Part shown: piece after piece, positions 35,749 through 44,662 of the stretch | How the letters are laid out: the number at the start of each line of letters is the position of its first letter | How positions within the stretch are numbered: position 1 is the stretch's first letter | Assembly: GCF_021568795.1 (NCBI RefSeq) | Contig: NZ_JAKGUE010000003.1 | Span: 212,808 to 276,807, forward strand | Length of the DNA: 64,000 nucleotides | Reading direction: 5' to 3' | Source of the DNA: Dethiosulfovibrio faecalis | GTDB lineage: Bacteria; Synergistota; Synergistia; Synergistales; Dethiosulfovibrionaceae | The notes under the pieces: generated by a model | The model's database searches: none | The model's input: the letters and a program-made list of their open reading frames with translations, nothing else | What the model was told of the DNA's origin: nothing | Position numbers and translations under genes: made by a program

Positions 35749-36429
35749 ATGATCAGGTTGGTAGGCGTGTTGGTCGTCATAGTGGGATTGGGGCTGAGGC
35801 TCAACCCTCTACTCGTCGTCATAGTGGCGGGGTTCTCCTCCGGTCTGGCCGGAGGAATGGGACCCTATGAGATACTGGAGGCCATAGGAACCGCCTTCGT
35901 GACCAATCGGTATATGTCTCTCTTCATCTTGACCTTGCCGGTCATAGGGCTGCTCGAACGTCACGGTCTCAGGGAGCAGGCGGAGCTCTTCATAATGAAG
36001 CTGAAAGGCGCCACTGCGGGAAGGATAATGCTTCTCTACATGGTGTTCCGCCAGGCCACCAGCGCCGTGGGGCTCCAGCTCGGAGGACACCCCACCTTCA
36101 TAAGACCCATAATCTCACCCATGGCGGAAGGGGCGGTTGCCAAAGGTAGAACTCTTCCCCAAGCCGTGTTGGACGAGATAAGGGGAATGGCCGCGGCGGC
36201 GGAGAACTACGGCAACTTCTTCGGTCAGCTCATATTCATAGCGGCCGGAGGGCTTCTGCTCATAAAGGGAGTCATGGAACAGGCCGGATACTCGGTCGAC
36301 CTGCTGTCCATGGCGCTCTACGCCGTTCCCACCGCTCTGGCCGCTCTGGCCCTCGCGACGGTGCGTTACACCATGTTCGATCGCAGGATGAAGAATCTGT
36401 CTCTGGAATCGGAGGAGGAAAACCGATGA
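35749..36429 (+). CDS. DUF969 family membrane protein
   Basis: A 226-residue membrane protein with about six hydrophobic segments (VVIVGLGLRLNPLLVVIVAG at the start; LFILTLPVIGLLERHGLREQ; LIFIAAGGLLLIKGVMEQAG; a last one near 185-205). LERHGLREQAE and LQLGGHPTFIRPIISPMAEG match DUF969, as I recall the family. The next gene is DUF979, and the two are almost always adjacent and followed by pyroglutamyl peptidase. They probably form a two-subunit permease for a pyroglutamyl or related compound. That role is inferred from context. The stop overlaps the next start by 4 bp. Confidence 0.82.
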   Translation: MIRLVGVLVVIVGLGLRLNPLLVVIVAGFSSGLAGGMGPYEILEAIGTAFVTNRYMSLFILTLPVIGLLERHGLREQAELFIMKLKGATAGRIMLLYMVFRQATSAVGLQLGGHPTFIRPIISPMAEGAVAKGRTLPQAVLDEIRGMAAAAENYGNFFGQLIFIAAGGLLLIKGVMEQAGYSVDLLSMALYAVPTALAALALATVRYTMFDRRMKNLSLESEEENR

Positions 36430-37340
36430 AGATAACTCTGGATCACATGTACGTCGTCACGGGGCTTCTGCTGATGGTCTTCGCCCTTCGATCCTTCCTG
36501 GACAAAAACAACGCCAAGAGGGTCGGCACGGCGGTCTTCTGGGCCCTTTACGGCGTCACCTTCCTATTCGGCAAAATCATACCGGACGGAATAATCGGGG
36601 GCATGGTGGTCCTGATGGCGGTGATAGCGAGCTGCAAGGGCCTGGGGTCCGGATTCTACGGCGAAGCGTCCAAAGAGGAGAAGACCAGGGAAGCTAAAAA
36701 GTTCGGCAACAGACTCTTCCTCCCCACCCTGATAATACCGGTCGTCACGTTTCTGGTGGCCAAGTTCACCTCGCTGGGAGCTCTGGTAGGCTTGGGATTG
36801 GGTTCCATCGCCGGGTTGATAGCCGTCGTACTCCTGACCGGCAACGGAATCGGCACGGCGGTAAACGAGGGACGCCGTCTCATCGACGCCATAGGATGGG
36901 CCGTCATACTGTCCCAGTTTCTGGCGGCGTTGGGCTTCCTTTTCGACAAGGCCGGCGTCGGAGGGGTCATAGCCCAGATGGTCTCGTCGGTGGTCCCGAC
37001 CGGAAGCGCTCTGGCTACCGTGATCGCCTACTGCGTCGGAATGGCCCTTTTCACCATGATAATGGGCAACGCTTTCGCCGCCTTCGCCGTTATCACCACG
37101 GGAATAGGCATCCCCCTGGTGATAGTTATGCACGGAGCCAACCCCGCCATAGCCGGTGTTATAGGGATGCTCTCCGGCTACTGCGGCACCCTCATGACTC
37201 CCATGGCGGCCAATTTCAACGTGGTCCCGGCGGCTCTTCTCGAGATGGAAGATAAAAACGGCGTCATCAAAGCCCAGATAGCGACGGCCGTTCCGATGCT
37301 CTGCGTAAACATAGCCCTGATGTACTTTCTCGCTTTTTAG
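36426..37340 (+). CDS. DUF979 family membrane protein
   Basis: A 304-residue protein with about nine hydrophobic segments, including TLIIPVVTFLVAKFTSLGAL, LGLGSIAGLIAVVLLTGNGI and ALFTMIMGNAFAAFAVITTG. GMLSGYCGTLMTPMAANFNV near the end is a family signature. The architecture resembles ion-transporter-superfamily permeases. It is coupled to the DUF969 gene by a 4-bp overlap and lies 11 bp before pcp. Confidence 0.83.
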   Translation: MKITLDHMYVVTGLLLMVFALRSFLDKNNAKRVGTAVFWALYGVTFLFGKIIPDGIIGGMVVLMAVIASCKGLGSGFYGEASKEEKTREAKKFGNRLFLPTLIIPVVTFLVAKFTSLGALVGLGLGSIAGLIAVVLLTGNGIGTAVNEGRRLIDAIGWAVILSQFLAALGFLFDKAGVGGVIAQMVSSVVPTGSALATVIAYCVGMALFTMIMGNAFAAFAVITTGIGIPLVIVMHGANPAIAGVIGMLSGYCGTLMTPMAANFNVVPAALLEMEDKNGVIKAQIATAVPMLCVNIALMYFLAF

Positions 37341-37351
37341 GAGGTAAAAAC

Positions 37352-37996
37352 ATGAAGATATTGCTCACAGGATTCGAACCCTTCGGAGGAGAGCCGGTCA
37401 ACCCGGCCCTCGAGGCGGTCAAAAAGCTGAACGGAAAAACCGTGGCGGGAGCGTCCGTTTCTTTCTGCGAGCTTCCCACCGTTCGCTGGAAATCGCTGGA
37501 GAAACTGGAAAAGGCCATAGCCGAGGTGGATCCTGACGTGGTGGTCTCCGTAGGTCAGGCGGGAGGACGGACCGACGTCACTCCGGAGAGAATTGCCATA
37601 AACGTGGACGACTACAGGATAAAGGACAACGACGGCAACCAGCCGGTGGACGATTTAATCGCCCCCGAAGGTCCCGCCGCCTATCGTTCCACCCTTCCGA
37701 TAAAGGCCATGGTCTCAGCCATGAAGGAAAAGGGCGTTCCCGCCTCGGTCTCCAACACCGCCGGAACCTTCGTCTGCAACCACGTTTTTTACGGCCTGAT
37801 GCACATACTCGCCAAGGAGGGCAACCGCAGAAAAGGCGGCTTCGTCCACATACCCTACCTCCCGGAACAGGCCGCCAGGCTGGGAGGACAGCCGAGCATG
37901 TCCCTGGACTGCATAGTGGAGGGACTGGAGGCCGCCCTCGCCGCAGCGGTAACGGTGGAGGACGATCACAAGAAAATCGGCGGGGCGATCTGCTGA
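37352..37996 (+). CDS. pcp: pyrrolidone-carboxylate (pyroglutamyl) peptidase
   Basis: Removes N-terminal pyroglutamate from peptides in the cytoplasm. The protein has 214 residues, the usual length for the C15 family. It opens with MKILLTGFEPFGGEPVNPAL. The catalytic residues are Glu79 (TPERIAIN), Cys142 (SNTAGTFVCNHVFYG) and His166 (GGFVHIPYLPEQ). SD GGAGG precedes ATG 37352. It is the third gene of the DUF969-DUF979-pcp operon, which links the membrane pair to pyroglutamyl compounds. A terminator follows at 38055. Confidence 0.95.
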   Translation: MKILLTGFEPFGGEPVNPALEAVKKLNGKTVAGASVSFCELPTVRWKSLEKLEKAIAEVDPDVVVSVGQAGGRTDVTPERIAINVDDYRIKDNDGNQPVDDLIAPEGPAAYRSTLPIKAMVSAMKEKGVPASVSNTAGTFVCNHVFYGLMHILAKEGNRRKGGFVHIPYLPEQAARLGGQPSMSLDCIVEGLEAALAAAVTVEDDHKKIGGAIC

Positions 37997-38054
37997 GCCG
38001 CCCTGTCTGTTCGACGAGTTTCCGCATGACGGAAGGATTTAGCCTTATACTTAG

Positions 38055-38080
38055 AGAGAGCCCTCGGGCTCTCTTTTTTC
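38055..38080 (+). terminator. intrinsic terminator after pcp
   Basis: GAGAGCCC and GGGCTCTC form a tight hairpin followed by six T residues. Confidence 0.88.
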
Positions 38081-38117
38081 GTGATCTATTCTCTAAAAGA
38101 CAAACGGGGGGAACGAC

Positions 38118-38948
38118 ATGACGAAGGTAACGATCCAGAAACTGCGGGAAATGAAGCAAAAGGGAGAGAAGATCTCCATGGTAACCGCCTACGACTATCC
38201 CCAGGCCTGCTTCGTCGAAAAGGCGGGCATAGAGATAATCCTGGTGGGAGACTCGCTGTCCATGACCATTTTGGGCAACGAGGGAACCGTTCCCCTGACC
38301 ACCGACGAGATGATCGCCCACATAAAGCCGGTCGTCAAGGGAGCTCCCACCCCGATGATAGTGGGGGACATGGTCTTCGGATCCTACAACGAAAGCCGTG
38401 AGCAGGCCATACACAACGCCAACCGTCTCATGAAAGAGGGAGGTTGCGACGTAATAAAGCTGGAGGGTGGCCGTCCTGACATAGTCGGAGCCATAGTCGA
38501 GGCGGGAATCCCCGTTCAGGGCCATATAGGGCTCACCCCTCAGACCTCCTCTCTTCTCGGAGGCTTCAAGGTCCAGGGCAAAAGCCTCGAGGCCGCTCAA
38601 AAGATAGTGGACGACGCCAAGGCCCTGGAGGCGGCCGGAGCCTTCTCCATAGTCGTGGAGTGCGTTCCGGAAGAGCTGGGAAGGGCCATCACCAAGGCGG
38701 TCTCCATTCCGACCATAGGAATAGGGGCCGGAGCCCACACGGACGGGCAGGTCCTGGTATATCACGATATGCTGGGAATGTTCGACAAATTCGTCCCCAA
38801 ATTCGTAAAAAGGTACGCCAACATCGGCGATCAGATAGTGGAGGGACTGGAGAAATACAGAGACGAGATAAAGTCCGGAGCCTTCCCAGCGAAGGAACAC
38901 GCGTTCGGAGGCATAACCCGGGAAGACCTGGACGGTCTCATCCTCTGA
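38118..38948 (+). CDS. panB: 3-methyl-2-oxobutanoate hydroxymethyltransferase
   Basis: Makes ketopantoate from 2-oxoisovalerate and methylene-tetrahydrofolate, the first step to pantothenate and CoA. The 276-residue protein has the expected order of motifs: VTIQKLREMKQKGEKISMVT at the start, ILVGDSLSM with the metal-binding Asp, GDMVFGSYNES, KLEGG, PVQGHIGLTPQTSSLLGGFK with the catalytic region, and GIGAGAHTDGQVLVYHDMLG near the end. ATG 38118 has GGGGGGAA as SD. panE follows after 17 bp. Confidence 0.95.
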   Translation: MTKVTIQKLREMKQKGEKISMVTAYDYPQACFVEKAGIEIILVGDSLSMTILGNEGTVPLTTDEMIAHIKPVVKGAPTPMIVGDMVFGSYNESREQAIHNANRLMKEGGCDVIKLEGGRPDIVGAIVEAGIPVQGHIGLTPQTSSLLGGFKVQGKSLEAAQKIVDDAKALEAAGAFSIVVECVPEELGRAITKAVSIPTIGIGAGAHTDGQVLVYHDMLGMFDKFVPKFVKRYANIGDQIVEGLEKYRDEIKSGAFPAKEHAFGGITREDLDGLIL

Positions 38949-38965
38949 GCCAAGAGGCCGAAGCC

Positions 38966-39880
38966 ATGAAGATAGCCATACTCGGCTCGGGAGCCATGGG
39001 CTGCCTCTACGGCGGCAGACTCGCCGAGGCTGGATTCGACGTAACCCTCGTAGACGTCTGGAAAGAACACGTCGACGGCATAAACTCCGACGGACTCAGA
39101 ATCGAAGGAATAGGAGGAAAGCGGATAGTAAAGGGCATAAAGGCCGTCACCGATCCGAACCGGGCGGGCCAGGTCGATCTGCTGGTGGTGTTCGTCAAGG
39201 CCACCCTCACCAAAACCGCCATGGAGGGAGCCCTCGGATTGGTAGGGGATGGTACCAGGGTCCTGACACTGCAAAACGGCCTGGGTAACGTGGAGACCCT
39301 GAGCGACATAGTAGGTCCAGACCGCCTTATCGCAGGCACCACCGCTCACGGATCCACCCTTCTCGGTCCGGGGTCGATAAAACACGCAGGAGAGGGCCCC
39401 ACGGTGATCGGAAACCTCTCGGGGAAGACCGATCCCTTTTTGGAAGAACTGGCGGAAATCCTCGAAAAAGCGGGGTTCTCCGTTCAGATCTCCGAAAACG
39501 TCATGGGCCTCATCTGGGGAAAACTCATCGTGAACGTCGGCATAAACGCCCTCACGGCGATAACCGGCCTCAGAAACGGCCGCCTGCTCGACTTTCCCGA
39601 GACTAAGGAGCTCATGAGGATGGCGGTGGAAGAGGCCCTAGAGGTGGCCCGGCGAAAGGGCATCGTGCTGAACGATCCCGATCCGGCAAGACACGTCGAA
39701 GAGGTGTGCCGATCCACGGCGGAGAACCGTTCCTCCATGCTTCAGGACGTCATGAACCGACGGCGAACCGAGATAGACGCCATAAACGGGGCGGTGGTCG
39801 CCGAGGCGGAAAAACTGGGGCTGTCCGCCCCGGTCAACCTGGTGCTGTTCAATCTGGTTAAGACATTACAGGCGATGTAA
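38966..39880 (+). CDS. panE: ketopantoate reductase (2-dehydropantoate 2-reductase)
   Basis: Reduces ketopantoate to pantoate with NADPH. ATG 38966 gives 304 residues and starts MKIAILGSGAMGCLYGGRLA with the Rossmann GSGAMG; the long frame upstream of it is a shadow of panB. Further motifs are VFVKATLTKTAMEGAL, LTLQNGLGNVE, and the catalytic-Lys helix LIWGKLIVNVGINALTAITG. The C-terminal NRSSMLQDVMNRRRTEIDAI is family-typical. It shares an operon with panB. Confidence 0.95.
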   Translation: MKIAILGSGAMGCLYGGRLAEAGFDVTLVDVWKEHVDGINSDGLRIEGIGGKRIVKGIKAVTDPNRAGQVDLLVVFVKATLTKTAMEGALGLVGDGTRVLTLQNGLGNVETLSDIVGPDRLIAGTTAHGSTLLGPGSIKHAGEGPTVIGNLSGKTDPFLEELAEILEKAGFSVQISENVMGLIWGKLIVNVGINALTAITGLRNGRLLDFPETKELMRMAVEEALEVARRKGIVLNDPDPARHVEEVCRSTAENRSSMLQDVMNRRRTEIDAINGAVVAEAEKLGLSAPVNLVLFNLVKTLQAM

Positions 39881-39945
39881 GTTCATACCATCTGTTATAC
39901 AATGGTCCCTTAGGCAAGGTATCCAAAAACAGGAGGGGATCACAG

Positions 39946-41094
39946 TTGAAAGCGATAACGAAGGTCCAGGCTTGGACGGTTACGAATGGAATCGTGGAAA
40001 ACGCCACGGTAGTCGTCGACGGCGGCAAAATCGTCTCCGTCCAGTCCGGGGGAGCGGTGCCGGAGGGGGCCGAGGTCATCGACGGAACCGGCAAGATACT
40101 CACCCCGGGCTTCATCGACGCCCACGTCCATGCGGGAATATGCGAGGAGGCCGTTCCCGGGGCGATGAACGCCGTCAATGAGGACACCGGGGCGGTCACG
40201 CCGTCGGTGCGGGCCGTCGACGGAATCAACCCGTCCGACGAAGCCTTCCGCAACGCCCTGTCCGCCGGGATCACCTGCATGCAGATACTCCCGGGCAGCG
40301 CCAACATAATCGGGGGAATAGGGGCTATCCTGAAACCGGTGGGGCACATAGTGGACAAAATGGTCGTTCGGGCCCACTCGGGAATGAAGGCCGCTCTGGG
40401 CGAAAACCCGGTCAACTGGCAGGGAGGCAAGGGACGTTTCCCCTCCACCAGAATGGGCAACGCCGCCTGCATGAGAAAAGCCATACAGGACGCCTTCGAC
40501 TACAGGGACAAAAAGAAACGGGCGGAGGAAAAAGGGGAGCATTTCTCCATAGATCAGGGAATGGAGCACTTCCTTCCCGTATTGGACCGCACCGTGCCCA
40601 TGAGGATCCACAGCCACAGGGCCGACGACATCTGCACCGCCATAAGAATCTGCGACGAATTCGGCCTTCGCTACACCATAGAGCACTGCACCGAGGGACA
40701 GTTCATAGCGGACTACCTGGCGGAGAAAGAGATTCGGGCAGCGGTCGGTCCCACAGCCACCAGCAAGACCAAGGAAGAGGTCAGAAACAAGGGTTGGGAG
40801 ACCCTTCTGGCCCTCAAAAAGGCGGGCGTATCCTTCTGCCTCATCACGGACCATCCGGTCATCCCCATAGAGACCCTCCCCGTCGCAGCGGCACTTGCCA
40901 TAAGGGCCGGACTGGACGCCGAGACGGCACTGGAGGCCCTCACCATAGCTCCGGCCAGACATCTGGAGGTGGACGACAGAATGGGTTCCATCGAGCCGGG
41001 CAAGGACGCCGACCTGGTCCTCTGGGGCGGCGACCCCTTCGACGTAAGGAACGCCCCCGAGCTGGTCCTGGTGGACGGAGAGTCGGCACTGTAA
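39946..41094 (+). CDS. amidohydrolase family protein
   Basis: A 382-residue metal-dependent hydrolase of the imidazolonepropionase-like amidohydrolase branch. TTG 39946 follows AGGAGGGGAT. The HxH metal motif is in FIDAHVHAGI. Later ligands appear in RIHSHRADDICTAI, IEHCTEGQFIADYLAE and FCLITDHPVIPIE (Asp/His). The C-terminal GSIEPGKDADLVLWGGDPFD is characteristic. The substrate cannot be read from the sequence. It lies 99 bp upstream of the dipeptide-transport operon, so a role on imported peptides or amides is plausible. Confidence 0.88.
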   Translation: MKAITKVQAWTVTNGIVENATVVVDGGKIVSVQSGGAVPEGAEVIDGTGKILTPGFIDAHVHAGICEEAVPGAMNAVNEDTGAVTPSVRAVDGINPSDEAFRNALSAGITCMQILPGSANIIGGIGAILKPVGHIVDKMVVRAHSGMKAALGENPVNWQGGKGRFPSTRMGNAACMRKAIQDAFDYRDKKKRAEEKGEHFSIDQGMEHFLPVLDRTVPMRIHSHRADDICTAIRICDEFGLRYTIEHCTEGQFIADYLAEKEIRAAVGPTATSKTKEEVRNKGWETLLALKKAGVSFCLITDHPVIPIETLPVAAALAIRAGLDAETALEALTIAPARHLEVDDRMGSIEPGKDADLVLWGGDPFDVRNAPELVLVDGESAL

Positions 41095-41111
41095 AGAGAA
41101 ATAAAGAACAG

Positions 41112-41140
41112 TTGACGAATTCAAGCAGGCCCTACAAAGT
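41112..41140 (+). promoter_or_regulatory. possible promoter of dipeptide transport operon
   Basis: TTGACG at 41112-41117 is followed by TACAAAGT at 41133-41140 (15-17 bp spacing depending on the hexamer chosen). The substrate-binding gene starts 53 bp downstream. Confidence 0.4.
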
Positions 41141-41192
41141 GTCAGCAGGGTGCGCTAAAACGGATACCAATTTGAATACGGGAGGGAATACA

Positions 41193-42740
41193 ATGAAAGC
41201 AAAAGGCATCAAACTCTGCGCGGCATTCTGCGCCGCCGCTCTTTCCGCCGGACTCCTGGCGGGAAATCCCGCCATCGCCAGGGAGAAGAAGGACCCCGAC
41301 ACCTTGACCGTGGCCAACGTCTACGACGCCAAGACCCTGGATCCGTTCGGGACCAACGACGTGGCCTCCTCCGGAGCCATGCTCCACATCTACAATCGCC
41401 TGGTCAAACTCAACGACAAGGACGAGGTAGTAGGAGATCTGGCCGAGAAGATCGAGCAGGTGGACGACCTTACCTACAGGTTCTATCTGCGCAAGGGCGT
41501 CAAGTTCCACAACGGCGAGGAGCTCAAGGCCTCCGACGTGGTCTTCAGCCTCAAGAGATCCCTGGCTCCCTCCAGCGGTGCCGTCAAGCACATCGTCGGA
41601 GCTATCGACCCGGACAGCATAGTGGCCCTGGACGACTACACCGTCGAGGTCAAGACCCTGTTCCCCTTCGCCGCCTTCCTGCCCTCCATGACCCACATGG
41701 GCGGAGGAGCCATCCTCAACGAGAAAGCCGTCACCGAGGCGGGAGACAACTACGGCATGAACCCGGTGGGCACCGGCCCCTTCAAGCTGGTCGAGTGGAA
41801 CCGCGGCGACAAGATGGTCATGGAGCGTTTCGAGGACTACTTCGGCGAGAAACCGGCCTATAAGACCCTCATCATCAGGGCCATCCCGGAGGGAACCAAC
41901 CGCACCATCGAGCTCGAGAGCGGCAACGTCGACATCGCCTACCAGATAACCACCAACGACGTCAGCAGGGTGGAGGCCAACAAGGAGCTTAAGCTTCTCA
42001 GGCTTATCGACAACTCCACCACCTACCTCGGCTTCAACTGCGAGAAGGCCCCCTTCGACGACGTCAGGGTTCGTCAGGCCATCACCATGGCTCTGCCCAC
42101 CCCTCAGATCATCAAGGCGGTCCTTAGAGGAGTGGGAGCCCCCGCGGTCGGCCCCATCGCTCCCAACGTAAAATACGCCAACCCGGACCTCAAGCCCATG
42201 GCCTACGACGTGGATAAGGCCAAGGCCCTCCTCGCCGAGGCGGGATATCCCGACGGCTTCAAGGCCTCCATCTGGACCAACGACAAGAAGGCCAGAATCG
42301 ACATAGCCACCATTGCCCAGAACCAGCTCAAGAAGATCGGCGTCGAGGTGGACATCCAGGTCCTCGAGTGGGGCGCCTATCTTGAGGGACTTACCCAGAA
42401 GAAGCACGACATGTTCATCGTCGGCTGGACCTGCCAGACCCCCGATCCGGACATGGCGGTCTTCGCTCCCTTCCACTCGTCCATGAAGGGCAACAACAAC
42501 TTCACCTTCTACGGCGACGACGAGGTCGACGCCCTTCTCGAAAAGGGAAGAGTCACCCCCGACGGACCGGAGCGTCAGCAGGTCTACTACGATATTCAGG
42601 ACGCCCTCAGAGAGAGGGGACCCTGGGTGTTCCTGTACAACGACGAGCAGATCATCGGAACCCAGGACTATGTCAAGGGATTCACCGTAAGCCCCTTCGG
42701 CTTCCACGATCTCAGCAAGGTGACCTTCGACGGCAAATAG
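41193..42740 (+). CDS. dipeptide/oligopeptide ABC substrate-binding protein
   Basis: A 515-residue SBP family 5 periplasmic binding protein. ATG 41193 follows GGGAGG; the frame is open far upstream but that part is a shadow of the amidohydrolase. The signal peptide is LCAAFCAAALSAGLLAGNPA, with no lipobox. Family features include LTVANVYDAKTLDPFGTND, FYLRKGVKFHNGEELKASDV and GTGPFKLVEWNRGDKMVMER, and MTHMGGGAILNEKAV near the binding cleft. It is the first gene of a five-gene importer operon and is separated from the permeases by a hairpin that may allow higher expression of this subunit. Confidence 0.93.
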   Translation: MKAKGIKLCAAFCAAALSAGLLAGNPAIAREKKDPDTLTVANVYDAKTLDPFGTNDVASSGAMLHIYNRLVKLNDKDEVVGDLAEKIEQVDDLTYRFYLRKGVKFHNGEELKASDVVFSLKRSLAPSSGAVKHIVGAIDPDSIVALDDYTVEVKTLFPFAAFLPSMTHMGGGAILNEKAVTEAGDNYGMNPVGTGPFKLVEWNRGDKMVMERFEDYFGEKPAYKTLIIRAIPEGTNRTIELESGNVDIAYQITTNDVSRVEANKELKLLRLIDNSTTYLGFNCEKAPFDDVRVRQAITMALPTPQIIKAVLRGVGAPAVGPIAPNVKYANPDLKPMAYDVDKAKALLAEAGYPDGFKASIWTNDKKARIDIATIAQNQLKKIGVEVDIQVLEWGAYLEGLTQKKHDMFIVGWTCQTPDPDMAVFAPFHSSMKGNNNFTFYGDDEVDALLEKGRVTPDGPERQQVYYDIQDALRERGPWVFLYNDEQIIGTQDYVKGFTVSPFGFHDLSKVTFDGK

Positions 42741-42771
42741 CCTGAAGACCTCAAGCACCTAAGCACCCGAC

Positions 42772-42803
42772 GCAGGAGCATGGCTCGTCCGTGCTCCTGC
42801 TTT
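42772..42803 (+). terminator. partial terminator between binding-protein and permease genes
   Basis: GCAGGAGCA and TGCTCCTGC (42772-42780 and 42792-42800) pair perfectly and are followed by only three T residues. Such leaky hairpins after the binding-protein gene usually give it more message than the membrane subunits. Confidence 0.65.
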
Positions 42804-42828
42804 CCATTCTGCATTGGGAGGTAACGGA

Positions 42829-43761
42829 ATGTTCAAATATATCTTCAAGCGGGTACTCATGCTCGTTCCGGTGCTCATAGGGGTGACCTTCATAGTCTTC
42901 TCCATGCTCTACATAACCCCGGGAGATCCGGCCAGGATGGTCCTGGGAGAGCAGGCCCCGCAGGAATCGGTGGACGAGCTGAGACAGGAGATGGGGCTGA
43001 ACGACCCCTTCTTCGTACAGTTCGGACGCTACGTCTATAAAGCGGTCGTCCACGGAGACATAGGCCGGTCCTACATCACCAAGAGGCCGGTGGTCCAGGA
43101 AATCTGGGCCGCCTTCCCGGTGACCTTGAAACTCTCCGCCATGGCCATGATCATAGCCATGATAGTGGGAATACCCTGCGGCATAGTGTCCGCCATAAAA
43201 CAGTACTCCCTGTTCGACAACGTGGTCACCGTCTTCGCCATGATCGGCATATCCATGCCGGTCTTCTGGCTGGGAATACTGCTCATACTGCTCTTCTCCG
43301 TGAGGCTCGGATGGGTTCCCCCGTCGGGCTTCGACAGCGTCTCCACAATGATCCTGCCGGCCTTGACCCTGGGAGCCCAGTCCGTGGCCATCATCACCAG
43401 GATGACCCGATCCAGCATGCTCGAGGTCATAAGGCAGGACTACATCCGCACCGTCAGGGCCAAGGGACAGAGGGAAAGGGTGGTCATCTGGAAACACGCC
43501 CTGGGCAACGCCCTCATACCTGTCATAACCATAAGCGGAATACAGTTCGGCATCCTCCTGGGAGGGGCGGTTCTTACCGAGCTTATCTTCTCCATCCCGG
43601 GAGTAGGAAGGCTTATGGTCGAATCCATCAAGATGAGGGACTTCCCTGTGGTACAGGGCGGAGTCCTCTTCATCGCCGTGGCCTTCTGTGTGGTCAACCT
43701 CCTGGTGGACCTCGTCTACGCCTGGCTGGACCCGAGAATCAAGGCCCAGTACGTCTCCTAG
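42829..43761 (+). CDS. dppB: dipeptide ABC transporter permease, DppB type
   Basis: A 310-residue BPD-type permease. ATG 42829 follows GGGAGGT. It opens with FKRVLMLVPVLIGVTFIVFS and continues with ITPGDPARMVLGEQAP, as in DppB/OppB. Six membrane segments are visible. The coupling-helix region reads ARMTRSSMLEVIRQDYIRTV after its first residues, then RAKGQRERVVIWKHALGNAL. It forms a heterodimer with the next gene product. Confidence 0.92.
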   Translation: MFKYIFKRVLMLVPVLIGVTFIVFSMLYITPGDPARMVLGEQAPQESVDELRQEMGLNDPFFVQFGRYVYKAVVHGDIGRSYITKRPVVQEIWAAFPVTLKLSAMAMIIAMIVGIPCGIVSAIKQYSLFDNVVTVFAMIGISMPVFWLGILLILLFSVRLGWVPPSGFDSVSTMILPALTLGAQSVAIITRMTRSSMLEVIRQDYIRTVRAKGQRERVVIWKHALGNALIPVITISGIQFGILLGGAVLTELIFSIPGVGRLMVESIKMRDFPVVQGGVLFIAVAFCVVNLLVDLVYAWLDPRIKAQYVS

Positions 43762-43774
43762 GAGGTGCATCGGA

Positions 43775-44647
43775 ATGAGCGAAACCGTAATCAAAGAGAC
43801 AAAGAAGAAAAACCCCTGGGCCGAGGTGTTCCGGAGGCTCAAAAAGAACAGACTGGCAATGATCGGCCTGTTCGTAGTAGTGGTGCTGGCCTTAACCGCC
43901 ATCTTCGCCGACTTCATAGCCCCCTATACCTACGAGGAACAGGACCTCATGGCGGCTTTCGAGAGTCCCTCGGCGACCCACTGGTTCGGAACGGACGAGT
44001 TCGGTCGAGACATCTTCAGCCGCATCGTCTACGGAAGCCGAATCTCCCTACAGGTTGGATTCGTTGCGGTCAGCTTCTCCATACTGGTCGGAGGATTTCT
44101 CGGAGCCTTGGCGGGCTACTACGGCGGACGGATCGACAACGTCATAATGAGGTTCATGGACGTCCTGTTCTCCGTTCCTCAGCTGCTGCTGGCCATATCG
44201 GTGGCGGCCTCGCTTGGACCGGGACTCTTCAACCTCATGATAGCCGTCGGCATATCCTCCGTTCCCCAGTACGCCAGACTGGTCCGGGCCTCGGTTCTCT
44301 CCATAAGGGAGCAGGAATTCATAGAGGCGGCCAGGTCGGTGGGAGCCAAGGACCTCAAGATAATCTTCAGACACATACTGCCCAACTGCATGGCCCCCAT
44401 CATAGTTCAGGGCACCCTGGGGGTCGCCTTCGCCATCCTGACCGCCGCTGGGCTCAGCTTCATCGGCCTGGGCATACAGCCTCCCATCCCCGAATGGGGA
44501 GCCATGCTCTCCGGCGGACGGGAATACATCCGGGATTACGCCTACATGACCATGTTCCCCGGACTGGCTATCATGATAACCATACTGGCTCTCAACTTCC
44601 TGGGCGACGGACTAAGAGACGCCCTGGACCCCAAGCTGAAGAACTAG
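43775..44647 (+). CDS. dppC: dipeptide ABC transporter permease, DppC type
   Basis: A 290-residue permease starting at ATG 43775 behind GGAGGTG; the longer frame upstream is a shadow of dppB. The N-terminal cytoplasmic tail NPWAEVFRRLKKNRLAMIGL is typical of DppC/OppC, as is SPSATHWFGTDEFGRDIFSR. The coupling region is FIEAARSVGAKDLKIIFRHI. Six membrane segments fit. It lies 13 bp after dppB. Confidence 0.93.
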   Translation: MSETVIKETKKKNPWAEVFRRLKKNRLAMIGLFVVVVLALTAIFADFIAPYTYEEQDLMAAFESPSATHWFGTDEFGRDIFSRIVYGSRISLQVGFVAVSFSILVGGFLGALAGYYGGRIDNVIMRFMDVLFSVPQLLLAISVAASLGPGLFNLMIAVGISSVPQYARLVRASVLSIREQEFIEAARSVGAKDLKIIFRHILPNCMAPIIVQGTLGVAFAILTAAGLSFIGLGIQPPIPEWGAMLSGGREYIRDYAYMTMFPGLAIMITILALNFLGDGLRDALDPKLKN

Positions 44648-44662
44648 AACGGGGGACCGGAA

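Noticed and set aside
41142..42758. 538-codon minus-strand open frame opposite the dipeptide-binding protein gene
   Set aside because: Repetitive Gly/Val/Asp-rich product typical of antisense frames; the plus strand has a signal peptide and SBP5 motifs.
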